Positions 43,096 through 51,126 of a stretch of DNA of 64,000 nucleotides are shown piece by piece. Under the pieces are notes generated by a model, which saw only the letters and a list, made by a program, of their open reading frames with translations, was not told the DNA's origin and ran no database searches. Both the position numbers and the translations under genes were made by a program. Each line of letters starts with the position of its first letter. Positions within the stretch are counted from its first letter, which is position 1. Origin of the DNA: Aphodovivens avicola (lineage in GTDB: Bacteria > Actinomycetota > Coriobacteriia > Coriobacteriales > Eggerthellaceae); contig DVGW01000049.1 in NCBI GenBank assembly GCA_018712515.1, positions 59,063 through 123,062 on the forward strand. The letters run 5' to 3'.

Positions 43096-43512
43096 TCAGC
43101 GACCGGCCGGCTCCTTTGCGGCAAGGTCGGCGAGCGTGATCCCCTGCAAGTAGTCGATGATCACCTTCTCAAGGCCGATCCACAGCAAAAGCGACGAGCA
43201 TCGATCCCGGCGGTCGCAGGCGTCTTCGTCGTTGATGCACGCGAGCGCGCTCAGCGAGTTCTCGGTTGCCCGGACGACCTCGGCGGCGGTGATCCTGCTG
43301 GGCTCCTCCGCCAACTGGTAGCCGCCCGAGAATCCGCGCGTCGCCTTCAGGAGGCCGTGGTTCATCAGCAGCGAGACGATCTGCTCGAGGTACTTTTTCG
43401 AGATGTTCTGGCGTTCGGCGACATCCTTGAGGGCGATGTAGCCTTCTCCCCAATGCTGGGCCAAATCGACCATGAGCCGCATCCCGTATCGGGTTCGAGT
43501 CGATAGCTTCAT
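43096..43512 (-). CDS. Rrf2-family transcriptional regulator
   Basis: A 138-residue winged-helix regulator of the Rrf2/IscR family. The start KLSTRTRYGMRLMVDLA and recognition region NISKKYLEQIVSLL are typical. Three Cys in ACINDEDACDRRDRC (about residues 90-105) match the positions used by IscR-type proteins for an iron-sulfur cluster, so it may sense iron-sulfur status or redox. It is divergent from metG; no isc genes are adjacent. Confidence 0.9.
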   Translation of the reverse strand: MKLSTRTRYGMRLMVDLAQHWGEGYIALKDVAERQNISKKYLEQIVSLLMNHGLLKATRGFSGGYQLAEEPSRITAAEVVRATENSLSALACINDEDACDRRDRCSSLLLWIGLEKVIIDYLQGITLADLAAKEPAGR

Positions 43513-43868
43513 GTGCGGCCCCCTTATCGCCAGAGTTCAACGATTAAGGTTCATTGTAATAGTTTACAGGCCGTTGCGGGCAAGGTTTTCTATCGTAAAC
43601 CTGCAAAATACGGGGATTCGGCGAAGGCTGAGCCGCTATGTCGCCGGAAGGGAGCCCGGCGTCGTCGCGCGGGTGATCCGCGGATCGTTTTCCGCTGCGG
43701 GATGCACGCGGTTATGCGCGGCTATCCTCGCGCCCCGTGCTAGAATGACCAGTTGTCAAAAGAGCAGCCAGGCGACCGCGCGCCGATGTTTCGCACGTCC
43801 GCGTCCCGGCGCCGCCCGTTTCCGCCAAGGGTTCCATTCGCCTGCGGCGGGTAAGGAGTTTCATCGAC
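43513..43868. other. 356-bp divergent region rrf2/metG
   Basis: The gap holds the promoters of both genes. A GTTTAC (43562-43567) / GTAAAC (43595-43600) inverted pair lies near the Rrf2 start and could be its binding site. Just before metG a GC-rich stretch (43806-43856) can fold. I found no T-box-like anti-terminator sequence. Confidence 0.4.
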
Positions 43869-45455
43869 ATGTCCAAGGGAACCTATTCGTTCACCACGCC
43901 CATCTACTACGTCAACGCCGCGCCGCATCTGGGCACCGCCTACACGACGGTCGCCGCCGACACGGTGGCGCGCTACCAGCGCATGAACGGCTACGACGTC
44001 GCTTTCGTCACCGGCATGGACGAGCACGGCCAGAAGGTCGCCGACACCGCCGCGGCCAAGGGCATGCAGCCCCAGGAGTGGTGCGATTCGATGGAACCCG
44101 CCTTCCGCGACGCCTGGAAGATGCTCGACATCACCTACACCGACTTCGTGCGCACCACCGAGCCGCGTCATGCGCGCACCGTCCAGAAGTTCTGGCAGGA
44201 CCTCTACGACAAGGGTTGGTGCTACAAGGGCAGCTACGAGGGCTGGTACTGCGTGCACGAGGAGACCTACTACGCCGAGAGCGACCTGGAGAAGAACGAC
44301 GATGGCGAGTGGGTGTGCCCCGATTGCCATCGCCCCGTGCAGAAGGCCTCCGGCGAGGAGAACTGGTTCTTCAAGCTCTCCGAGTTCCAGCAGCCGCTGC
44401 TCAAGTTCTACGAGGAGCACCCCGACTTCATCCGTCCCGAGACGCGCCGCAACGAGATCGTGTCGTTCGTCGAGCGCGGCCTGAAGGATCTCTCCATCAG
44501 CCGCTCCACGTTCGACTGGGGCATCCCGCTGCCGTTCGACGAGGGCCATGTCGCCTACGTGTGGGCCGACGCGCTGCTGGCCTACCTCACGGGCATCGGT
44601 TACGGCGACGAGGGCGAGCGCGCCGGCGAGTTCGACCGGCGCTGGCCGATGCAGTACCACTTCGTGGGCAAGGACATCACGCGTTTCCACTGCGTCATCT
44701 GGCCGGCGATGCTGATGGCGGCGGGGCTGCCCGTCACCCACACGGTGTTCGGCCACGGCTTTCTGCTCACCAAGGGCGAGAAGATGTCCAAGTCCAAGGG
44801 CAACGGCATCATGCCGGCCGACCTCATCAAGATCTTCGGCGTGGACGCCTACCGCTACTACTTCATGAGCGACGTGCAGTTCGGCCACGACGGCAACATC
44901 TCCATGGAGCGCATGGTGCAGGTCTACAACGCCGATCTGGCCAACACGTGGGGCAACCTGTGCAGCCGCGTGTTCAACATGACCAAGAAGTACTTCGACT
45001 CCAAGGTGCCCGAGGTTCCCGCCGAGCTGCGCGATGCGGCCAACCCGCTTCGCACGGCGGTCGAGGGCCTGTACGAGACGTATGACAAGTGCATGGGCGA
45101 GGTCGACTTCACCGGCGCGGCCATCGCGGTGCGCACGGTCGCCGAGGCGGCCAACCTCTACGTCGAGGAGAGCGCTCCGTGGGCGCTCGCCAAGGACGAG
45201 GCCAAGGCCGGCGAGCTCGCCTTCGTGATGTACAACCTGCTGGAATGCATCCGCATCATCGCGCTGTACATGGCGCCGTTCACGCCGCACGTGTCCGACG
45301 AGGTGCTGCGCCGCATCTCGCTGGGCAGCGCCCAGGACGTGACCGACATCGAGGCGGCGACCGCCTGGGGCCAGCTGCCCGCCGGCAACGCCGTCGAGGT
45401 GGGCGATCCGCTGTTCCCGCGCCTGGACGTCGACGAGCTTTCCATCGAGATGTAG
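43869..45455 (+). CDS. metG: Methionyl-tRNA synthetase
   Basis: Class I aminoacyl-tRNA synthetase, 528 residues, without a C-terminal tRNA-binding (Trbp111) extension. The HIGH-type signature is PHLGTAY (about 19-25) and KMSKS is at about 303-307 (KGEKMSKSKGNG). The zinc-like loop reads YCVHEETYY...WVCPDCHRP, with an incomplete set of four Cys. It is divergent from the Rrf2 gene and followed by a 33-bp palindrome. ATG 43869 follows AAGGAG. Confidence 0.97.
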   Translation: MSKGTYSFTTPIYYVNAAPHLGTAYTTVAADTVARYQRMNGYDVAFVTGMDEHGQKVADTAAAKGMQPQEWCDSMEPAFRDAWKMLDITYTDFVRTTEPRHARTVQKFWQDLYDKGWCYKGSYEGWYCVHEETYYAESDLEKNDDGEWVCPDCHRPVQKASGEENWFFKLSEFQQPLLKFYEEHPDFIRPETRRNEIVSFVERGLKDLSISRSTFDWGIPLPFDEGHVAYVWADALLAYLTGIGYGDEGERAGEFDRRWPMQYHFVGKDITRFHCVIWPAMLMAAGLPVTHTVFGHGFLLTKGEKMSKSKGNGIMPADLIKIFGVDAYRYYFMSDVQFGHDGNISMERMVQVYNADLANTWGNLCSRVFNMTKKYFDSKVPEVPAELRDAANPLRTAVEGLYETYDKCMGEVDFTGAAIAVRTVAEAANLYVEESAPWALAKDEAKAGELAFVMYNLLECIRIIALYMAPFTPHVSDEVLRRISLGSAQDVTDIEAATAWGQLPAGNAVEVGDPLFPRLDVDELSIEM

Positions 45456-45456
45456 G

Positions 45457-45489
45457 AATGAGAAAAAGGGACAGTCACTTTTTCTCATT
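45457..45489. repeat. 33-bp dispersed palindrome, copy 4
   Basis: AATGAGAAAAAG and CTTTTTCTCATT arms, identical in layout to the copy at 15098-15130. It begins 1 bp after the metG stop and ends just before the TatD ribosome site. Confidence 0.9.
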
Positions 45490-45509
45490 TTCGAAGGGGA
45501 GTGATCTGC

Positions 45510-46565
45510 ATGGCCGATGAGAGGTTCGAGGAAGAGCCGCTGTTCTTCGATGCGATGTTCCATCAGAAGCGCAAGAAGGGGCAGTGGCGCATCGTCGACG
45601 CGCCGTATCTGGAGGCGCCGGTCGCCGACACCCATTGCCATGTTCACCTGCTGAAGGATCCGTCGCTTTCGCTGGCGCGCGCCGGCGCCAACGGCGTCGA
45701 GTTCCTCTGCGACATCGTCGACGTGCACGAGGACGGATCGGCGCCGTTCGACGGCATGGAGGGCTGGGCGCTGCAGGGATCGTTCAAGATCCGCCAGATC
45801 GCCCGCGGCGGCTGTTGAGGCTCGCCGTCCCCGCGCGTGCCGCGGGTTCGGTTCGCCGTCGGGTGCCATCCCCACAACGCCAAGTTCTACGACGATGATC
45901 TCGAGCGGGCGCTGCTCGACCGCCTCGCCGATCCGCGCGTTTCGGCGGTGGGCGAGATCGGCTTGGATTACCACTACGACTTCTCGCTGCGTGAGGATCA
46001 GCGCGAGGCGTTTCGCCGCCAGATCCGCGTGGCGAAGCAGGCGGGGCTGCCCGTCGTCCTGCATATCCGCGAAGCCCACGACGAGGCGTTCGCGATCCTG
46101 CAGGAGGAGGGCTTCCCCGAGGCGGGAACGCTGCTCCACTGCTTCAACTTGGATTGGGCGGAGCTCGAGCGCTGGGTGGAGGCGGGCTGCCACGTGGCGT
46201 TCGGCGGACCGGTGACGTTCAAACACGCCGACGAGGTGCGGGATGCGGCCTCGCGCGTGCCGGAGGAGCTGCTGCTCACCGAGACCGACGCGCCGTACAT
46301 GACGCCCGAGCCCCTGCGCGGCGCCACGTGCGGACCCGAGCATGTGGTGTTCACGGCCGAGAAGCTCTGCGAGGTGCGCGGTCTGGCGTTCGGCGAGGAG
46401 CGCGAGACGTTCCTGCGGCGGCTGCTCGCCAACGCGTATGAGCTGCTCGACCGCGAGCCGACGCCGTGGCAGCGCGAACGCGCCGAGGAGCTGGGGATCG
46501 AGGAGCTCTCGCCCGCCGAGCGCGCGCGTGCCGCGGTGGCGCAGTGGCGCGCCGGGAAAGCGTAA
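45510..46565 (+). pseudogene. tatD: TatD-family metal-dependent hydrolase interrupted by in-frame TGA
   Basis: ATG 45510 follows GGGGAG and encodes the TatD N-terminus with the metal motif ADTHCHVH (residues about 39-45). A TGA at 45816-45818 (codon 103, after GGC Cys) interrupts it, but the same frame then continues to 46565 with VGCHPHNAKFY, GEIGLDYHYD, VVLHIREAHDEAF and ETDAPYMTPEP, all TatD signatures. No frameshift is needed. A GTG at 45837 could start the second part, but the product would lack the first metal ligands. Either a nonsense mutation, readthrough or a recoded TGA. A hairpin (45830-45846) follows the TGA. Confidence 0.7.
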
Positions 46566-46606
46566 GACGGGTCGATGGCGTGCCGGCCCGTTTCGGTTGA
46601 AAGCAA

Positions 46607-46747
46607 GCCGAAATGGGCGGTTGGAGAGCGGATTTGGATGATTCCGGGGTCTTTTGGGCGGTTTTCCGCAGGTGAATTGCCCAGAACGCACCTTTTTCAT
46701 CCAGAATGAGATCGGATTGGATGGGAACGTGCCGAAATGGGCGGTTG
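46607..46747. repeat. 17-bp direct repeats before the FMN reductase gene
   Basis: GCCGAAATGGGCGGTTG occurs at 46607-46623 and again at 46731-46747, 124 bp apart. A related TTTTGGGCGGTTTT lies between them near 46653. The 251-bp gap 46566-46816 contains nothing else recognisable. Confidence 0.65.
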
Positions 46748-46816
46748 CCCCGATCGCTGCACCAACGGCGCCGGCGTGCGCCTTGTGTTCCCAACGTGAG
46801 AAAGGGTGGCAAGAGA

Positions 46817-47803
46817 GTGAACCGTGTGATAGTGGTGGGCTCGCCGCGGGTGGACGGCCGCAGCGCCTCCCTTGCCGATCAGCTGATGTACGCCTGCATC
46901 GAGGAATGCCCCGACGACGTGGTGTCGATCGTGTCGGTGGCGAGCGCGCGCGTTGAGCCGTGCCGCGGATGCGACGCATGCGCGCGCGAGGCGGAGGCGC
47001 TGCCGACGGACATGGAGGAGGGGGATCCCCTGACCCCGCATCCGGCGATCGCCGCCAGCGACGCGCCGCTGCATCGATGCGTGATCGCCGACGACATGCC
47101 CGAGGTCCGCAAGCACATCGATGCCGCCGACGAGCTGATCGTGGTCTCGCCGGTGTATTTCGCCGGGCCTCCCGCCCAGTTCAAAGCGCTGCTCGACCGT
47201 CTGCAGCCCTATTGGCGCTCGGATGTCCGCACGCGCATGAAGCGGCCGATGATCCTGCACGTGGTGGGCGAGGGCGGCGATCCGCATGGCTACGATCCGC
47301 TGGTGGGTTCCGTGCGATCGGCCTTCTCGGTGGCGGGCTTCGAGCTCGCGTCCATTTTCGACTGGGTGGGCAAGATCTCCGAGGAAGGAGATCTCCTGGA
47401 CGAGCCGCAGGAATACGTCCTGATGGACGAAGAGGCCGCCTCTGAGGCGGCGGCTGTCGAATCCGCGGTGGAGACCGAGATTGTAGACGTTCCCGGCATG
47501 AACCGCACCGCTTCCGCAAGCGCTTCGGACAATGGCGCGAAGCCCAAGCCCAAGTTGTCGCTGTCGCAGCCCGCGAAGGGCACGAAGCGCTCGGCTCGCG
47601 AGGGCGAGGGGCGCGCATCGGATGGTCGTCAAGCGGCGGGGCGCGGACAGCATCCATCTGGCAGCGATCGTCGCGATTCCCGTAACGGGCAGCGCTCCTC
47701 GAAGCGCGGTGGTCAGTCGTCCGTCGGCCGCAAGGACGGCGCCGCCAAACGCGCGGGGCGCGGTGCCAAGGGCGGATCGTCGAAGGGGGGCCGTCGTGGG
47801 TAG
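46817..47803 (+). CDS. NAD(P)H-dependent FMN reductase with basic C-terminal tail
   Basis: A 328-residue flavodoxin-fold oxidoreductase. The FMN-binding start is RVIVVGSPRVDGRSASLADQL, then CRGCDAC and VVSPVYFAGPPAQFKALLDR, typical of the NADPH-dependent FMN reductase family. From about residue 215 the chain is unordered: first acidic, then a long Lys/Arg/Gly/Ser-rich tail that could bind nucleic acid. The tail overlaps the rsmA start by 8 bp. GTG 46817 lies near AAAGGGTGG; longer frames to 46706 have no site. Confidence 0.8.
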   Translation: MNRVIVVGSPRVDGRSASLADQLMYACIEECPDDVVSIVSVASARVEPCRGCDACAREAEALPTDMEEGDPLTPHPAIAASDAPLHRCVIADDMPEVRKHIDAADELIVVSPVYFAGPPAQFKALLDRLQPYWRSDVRTRMKRPMILHVVGEGGDPHGYDPLVGSVRSAFSVAGFELASIFDWVGKISEEGDLLDEPQEYVLMDEEAASEAAAVESAVETEIVDVPGMNRTASASASDNGAKPKPKLSLSQPAKGTKRSAREGEGRASDGRQAAGRGQHPSGSDRRDSRNGQRSSKRGGQSSVGRKDGAAKRAGRGAKGGSSKGGRRG

Positions 47804-48773
47804 GCTCTCCCCGCTCGCGAGCGTCGCCGCGACGCGCGAGGTGCTCGACCGCCACGGTCTGGCGACGAAGAAGGCGCTCGGCCAGAACTTCCTCATCAAC
47901 GACGATGTCCTCGCCAAGATCGTCTCCCTGGCGGAGCTGGGCGGCGACGATGCCGTCCTCGAGGTGGGGCCCGGCATCGGCACGCTCACGATCGCCCTGC
48001 TGAAAAACGCGCGCTGCGTGGTGTCGGTCGAACGCGACACGGATCTGCCCGCCGTGCTGGAGGAGACCTGCGCGCCGTGGGCGGATGCGTTCCGTCTCAT
48101 CAACAAAGATGCGCTGGATCTTTCCGCCGACGACGTCGAAGCCGCGATGGCCTCGATGGGGCGCGAAGGGCTTCCGGCGAAGTTCGTCGCCAACCTGCCG
48201 TATGCGGTGGCGGCGACCATCATCCTTGATTTCTTCGAGCGCTTCCCGTGGCTCGCGTCGGCGACCGTCATGGTCCAGAAGGAGGTCGCCGATCGCATAA
48301 CGGCGCAGCCCGGATCGAAGAACTACGGCGCCTACACCGTCAAACTGGGGATGCATGCCCGCCCTTCGGGACGCTTTCTGGTGGGCCCCGGCAACTTCTT
48401 CCCGCCGCCGCACGTGGACAGCTCGGTGATCAGGCTCGACAGGCGCACGCCCGACGCGGTTGCCGAAACTGCCGCTGCGATGGCCGTCGACGGGAACGAG
48501 GCGTGCAGGATGCTTGAGGACGAGCTGGTCCGCGCAACCTGCACCATGGCGGACGCTGCGTTCGCGACGCGCCGCAAGACGCTGTCAAACTCCTGCAAGA
48601 CGTATTTCGCGGGTCGTGGAGCGGAGGGGAAGCGGATCGCCGCGGAGCTTCCGCATCTGTTCGAGGCAGCGGGCATCGACCCCAATCGCCGCGGGGAATC
48701 CCTTGACCAGGGGGAATTCGTCAAGCTGGGCGCAACGTACCTTCAGCTGCGCGCCCGTCTGGAAAAGGAATAG
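47796..48773 (+). CDS. rsmA: 16S rRNA dimethyladenosine transferase
   Basis: Dimethylates A1518 and A1519 of 16S rRNA (KsgA). The 325-residue chain has KKALGQNFLINDDVL, the SAM motif VLEVGPGIGTLT, the NLPY catalytic motif (VANLPYAVAA) and the C-terminal VDSSVIRL region. GTG 47796 sits behind GGGGGG and overlaps the upstream reading frame, so it is likely coupled to the reductase. It is longer than usual by about 50 residues. Confidence 0.95.
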   Translation: MGRLSPLASVAATREVLDRHGLATKKALGQNFLINDDVLAKIVSLAELGGDDAVLEVGPGIGTLTIALLKNARCVVSVERDTDLPAVLEETCAPWADAFRLINKDALDLSADDVEAAMASMGREGLPAKFVANLPYAVAATIILDFFERFPWLASATVMVQKEVADRITAQPGSKNYGAYTVKLGMHARPSGRFLVGPGNFFPPPHVDSSVIRLDRRTPDAVAETAAAMAVDGNEACRMLEDELVRATCTMADAAFATRRKTLSNSCKTYFAGRGAEGKRIAAELPHLFEAAGIDPNRRGESLDQGEFVKLGATYLQLRARLEKE

Positions 48774-48846
48774 GATCGCCGCACCGCTTCGGTCGGATAA
48801 ATGCTACCTTCGCCCATGCAGATTCGATGAAGCATTGACTGGCGTG

Positions 48847-48871
48847 GTAAAATGTCACCTTGTCATTTTAC
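48847..48871. promoter_or_regulatory. AT-rich inverted repeat upstream of veg
   Basis: GTAAAATG (48847-48854) and CATTTTAC (48864-48871) form perfect 8-bp arms 9 bp apart, 30 bp before the veg start. In this GC-rich DNA such an AT-rich palindrome stands out and is a candidate operator or start-site element. Confidence 0.55.
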
Positions 48872-48900
48872 TATGCTGGTTTGAGCGAGGTTGAGCATCA

Positions 48901-49245
48901 ATGGATTTAGCGAAGCAGGCTGGAATCGTCGACTCGATCCATGATACGTTACACGATCTGGTCGGTCAACGTTTGAAGGTGCGCGCGAACATGGGCCGCT
49001 CCAAGATCGTCGAGAGCGAGGGCGTGCTGGCTCAGGTGCATCCGCAGCTTTTCATCATGGAGGTCGATCGCAAGCGCGGCCGCACGGCGCGTCAGTCCTA
49101 TCAGTACGTCGACGTCCTGACGGGCATGGTCGAGCTGTCCCAGAACGGCGAGCCGCTGTTCGAGCCCTTCATCACCGATGAGGCCGACGGCGAGGCCAAC
49201 TACGAGCCCGAAGAGGACCACGAAGAGGAGAAGGTCCTGTCGTAA
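48901..49245 (+). CDS. veg: Veg family protein
   Basis: A 114-residue member of the Veg (DUF1021) family, of which the Bacillus protein affects biofilm formation. The core IHDTLHDLVGQRLKVRANMGRSKIVESEG and the strand QLFIMEVDRKRGRTARQSYQYVDV are diagnostic. The C-terminus is acidic. A strong terminator follows at 49279-49314. In many Gram-positive bacteria veg is next to ksgA, as here. Confidence 0.93.
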   Translation: MDLAKQAGIVDSIHDTLHDLVGQRLKVRANMGRSKIVESEGVLAQVHPQLFIMEVDRKRGRTARQSYQYVDVLTGMVELSQNGEPLFEPFITDEADGEANYEPEEDHEEEKVLS

Positions 49246-49278
49246 CGGGAGGATTCCGCCGGGTTGAAGCGTTGCCTT

Positions 49279-49314
49279 AAGGGGCGGATGCCGGAAGAGG
49301 CATCCGCCCCTTTT
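49279..49314 (+). terminator. Strong rho-independent terminator after veg
   Basis: AAGGGGCGGATGCC (49279-49292) pairs with GGCATCCGCCCCTT (49299-49312), loop GGAAGA, followed by TT. The stem is 14 bp and perfect. Confidence 0.92.
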
Positions 49315-49473
49315 CTGTACCAGGTGGAGGGGAAAAGGATGGGGTCGCTGGCGCGTGCGGGATGGCGTCATCCGATGCACGGGATGCCAGCGCCCAATGC
49401 GTTTGCAAGACGCGGAGCGATCAGAGGACAGGATCGCGCGGGACGCGCCGCTGCTTTGCAGGAAAGGATCGTG

Positions 49474-50325
49474 ATGGAATCGCACAACGGCCGCAGCCGC
49501 TCGAAGAAGCACTCTGCCCTTTTCGCGTTCGGCACCGCCGTCTTGCTCTCGATTGCGCTCGTCGCAGCCACTGGGGCGTCCAGTCCGGCGTATTGCATGG
49601 GTTATAGGATCTTCGACGATCTGCAGTCGGCGGGACTTTCCCTGTTCGAGAAGGATTCGCAGGCGTCCGCGCCGCGCTCCCTGGAAAAGAATTCGTCGCG
49701 CTCCGATCTGGCAGAAACATCCCCCATTCAGCGCGACGAGTTGTCGGAAGAGCTCGTGCCGGCTCGCGCCGTGCGCGATGCGGAGGAATTCCTCCAATAT
49801 CCTGCGGGCTTGCCTGCCGGCTGCGAGCCGGTGTCGCTGACGCTCGCGTTGCGTTGCTGCGGGTTCGATGTCACGCCAGAGGAGCTGATAGGGGGATACC
49901 TGGTCATCGACGAAACCTGGACGGATTCGGGAGCGTATATGGGGTCTCCCTACCTTTCGGGCGGCTCGTTCCCTCCAGGTATGATAGCCGCCGCCGACGC
50001 CTATCTCGAGGCGCAGGCTTCGCCGCTGAGGGCGGTCGATGCCTCGGGCGTCGAATTCGAGGACATCCTCGCCCTTGCGGAGGAGGGATCGCCCGTCTTG
50101 GTTTGGACGACGATGTGCGGCGACGATCCGGAATTCTCGGGGCACCACATCGGGGAATACGCCTGGTACCTCAACGAGCATTGCGTGCTCATGTACGGCG
50201 TCGAGGGTGATGAGGCGCTGTTGTGCGATCCGCTTCAAGGGCTGGTGCGCGAGGATGCGGCAGAGCTCGGACGGCTCTATGAAGCGTGCGGCTCGTATGC
50301 GGTTTATCTGGCGGAAGCCGAGTAG
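49474..50325 (+). CDS. Exported C39-type (papain-fold) cysteine peptidase-like protein
   Basis: A 283-residue protein with an N-terminal membrane/signal helix (ALFAFGTAVLLSIALVAATG, about 15-34), a linker, and a C39_2-type domain (about 110-280). The catalytic Cys is in LPAGCEPVSLTLALRCCGF, the His in NEHCVLMYG and a likely Asp in LLCDPLQG. The domain resembles BtrH-type, extracellular peptidase-like proteins. ATG 49474 follows AAAGGA; longer frames from 49264 pass through the veg terminator and are unlikely. It abuts the Hpt gene tail to tail. Confidence 0.82.
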   Translation: MESHNGRSRSKKHSALFAFGTAVLLSIALVAATGASSPAYCMGYRIFDDLQSAGLSLFEKDSQASAPRSLEKNSSRSDLAETSPIQRDELSEELVPARAVRDAEEFLQYPAGLPAGCEPVSLTLALRCCGFDVTPEELIGGYLVIDETWTDSGAYMGSPYLSGGSFPPGMIAAADAYLEAQASPLRAVDASGVEFEDILALAEEGSPVLVWTTMCGDDPEFSGHHIGEYAWYLNEHCVLMYGVEGDEALLCDPLQGLVREDAAELGRLYEACGSYAVYLAEAE

Positions 50326-50679
50326 CTAGAGGCTGCGCGCCTCCACGGCGGCGACCATGGCTCGGTGCGCCTCCTCGAGCTGGGGCATGAGCGCCACAGC
50401 CTCGTCCCAGGATCCCGCGCGGAACAGGGCGAGCTGCTTGTTGGCAAGCTCGAACAAGGGCTTCATCGACAGGTTGCCGCTCGTCCCCTTGAGGGAGTGG
50501 ACGGCTGCGATGGCGCCGTCGACGTCGTTGGCGGCGACGGCGTCGCGCAGCTGATCGAAATGCGTGTCGTCAAGGAACATCCCCAGCACGCGCTCGAGAA
50601 GCATCTCGTTGCCCATCACGCGCTCAAGCGCCTCGTCGACGTCGATTCCGGCTTGCGTCAGTGCGTCGCGGTTGAGCAT
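50326..50679 (-). CDS. Hpt domain phosphotransfer protein
   Basis: A 117-residue histidine phosphotransfer protein for a multi-step phosphorelay. The phosphorylatable His lies in AAVHSLKGTSGNLS (about residue 55), followed by the helix ELANKQLALFRAG. No receiver or kinase domain is attached, so its partner kinases lie outside the window. ATG 50679 follows AGGAGG; an extended frame to 50832 has no ribosome site. Confidence 0.9.
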   Translation of the reverse strand: MLNRDALTQAGIDVDEALERVMGNEMLLERVLGMFLDDTHFDQLRDAVAANDVDGAIAAVHSLKGTSGNLSMKPLFELANKQLALFRAGSWDEAVALMPQLEEAHRAMVAAVEARSL

Positions 50680-50806
50680 GGGGGCCTCCTGCCTGTGCGT
50701 GTCGAGCCGGTTCGCCGGCGCGTTCCTGCCGCATAGTATACCCGTGCCGTGCGCGTTTGCCTCTGTGTGCGTTTTGCGGCGGCGTGGTCGAAGCGCGAAT
50801 CGGCGT

Positions 50807-50837
50807 TTGACAAACATCTGCAAGAGGTGCAAAATAC
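50807..50837 (+). promoter_or_regulatory. Promoter for the tRNA fragment/tRNA region
   Basis: TTGACA (50807-50812) followed after 18-19 bp by AAATAC(T) (50832-50838). It stands 28 bp before a tRNA-like 5' end at 50866. Another TTGACA occurs at 50956-50961, right before the intact tRNA-Ala. Confidence 0.55.
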
Positions 50838-50865
50838 TGCTCTGCGCTTCGGCGCGATAACCCGT

Positions 50866-50886
50866 GGGGATGTAGCTCAGCTGGGA
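50866..50886 (+). pseudogene. Truncated tRNA 5' end
   Basis: GGGGATGTAGCTCAGCTGGG, continued by AG, is the 5' acceptor strand and D-arm of a tRNA (Ala-like) and shares TAGCTCAGCTGGGAG with the intact tRNA-Ala at 50971. The sequence then departs from any tRNA. The following bases contain AGTGCT...AGCACT, a hairpin that encloses the 12-bp repeat. Confidence 0.7.
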
Positions 50887-50970
50887 GTGCTAATAGTAGT
50901 TATACGATAAGCACTTTCCATCCCAAGCAGGGAAATGTACAATTGCTGAGCGCGTTTGACATTTGAATAT

Positions 50971-51046
50971 GGGGCATTAGCTCAGCTGGGAGAGCGCGGC
51001 GTTCGCAATGCCGAGGTCAGGGGTTCGATCCCCCTATGCTCCACCA
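50971..51046 (+). tRNA. tRNA-Ala (anticodon CGC)
   Basis: Full cloverleaf of 76 nt. The acceptor GGGGCAT pairs with ATGCTCC, the D-arm is GCTCAGCTGGGAGAGC, the anticodon loop is TTCGCAA (anticodon CGC, reads GCG), and the T-arm is GGGG-TTCGATC-CCCC. CCA is encoded at 51044-51046. Confidence 0.93.
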
Positions 51047-51054
51047 AACTCAAT

Positions 51055-51087
51055 ACGGTCGTCGGCGATAACTGACGACCGTTTTTT
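51055..51087 (+). terminator. tRNA-Ala terminator
   Basis: ACGGTCGTC (51055-51063) and GACGACCGT (51074-51082) form a 9-bp stem followed by a T6 tract. Placed 8 bp after the tRNA, it closes that transcript. Confidence 0.88.
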
Positions 51088-51126
51088 ATTTTCGGAATCA
51101 AGAATGATCAATGTGCCTGTCGGCAA

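Noticed and set aside
43513..43868. T-box leader before metG
   Set aside because: No T-box consensus or specifier stem was found. The stretch AAGGGTTCC is too short to count.
43740..46979. A 1079-codon open frame on the minus strand opposite metG and tatD
   Set aside because: It is antisense to metG and TatD coding sequence and contains low-complexity His/Arg/Gly-rich text, as expected from GC-rich codon bias. No ribosome site or family motif is seen.
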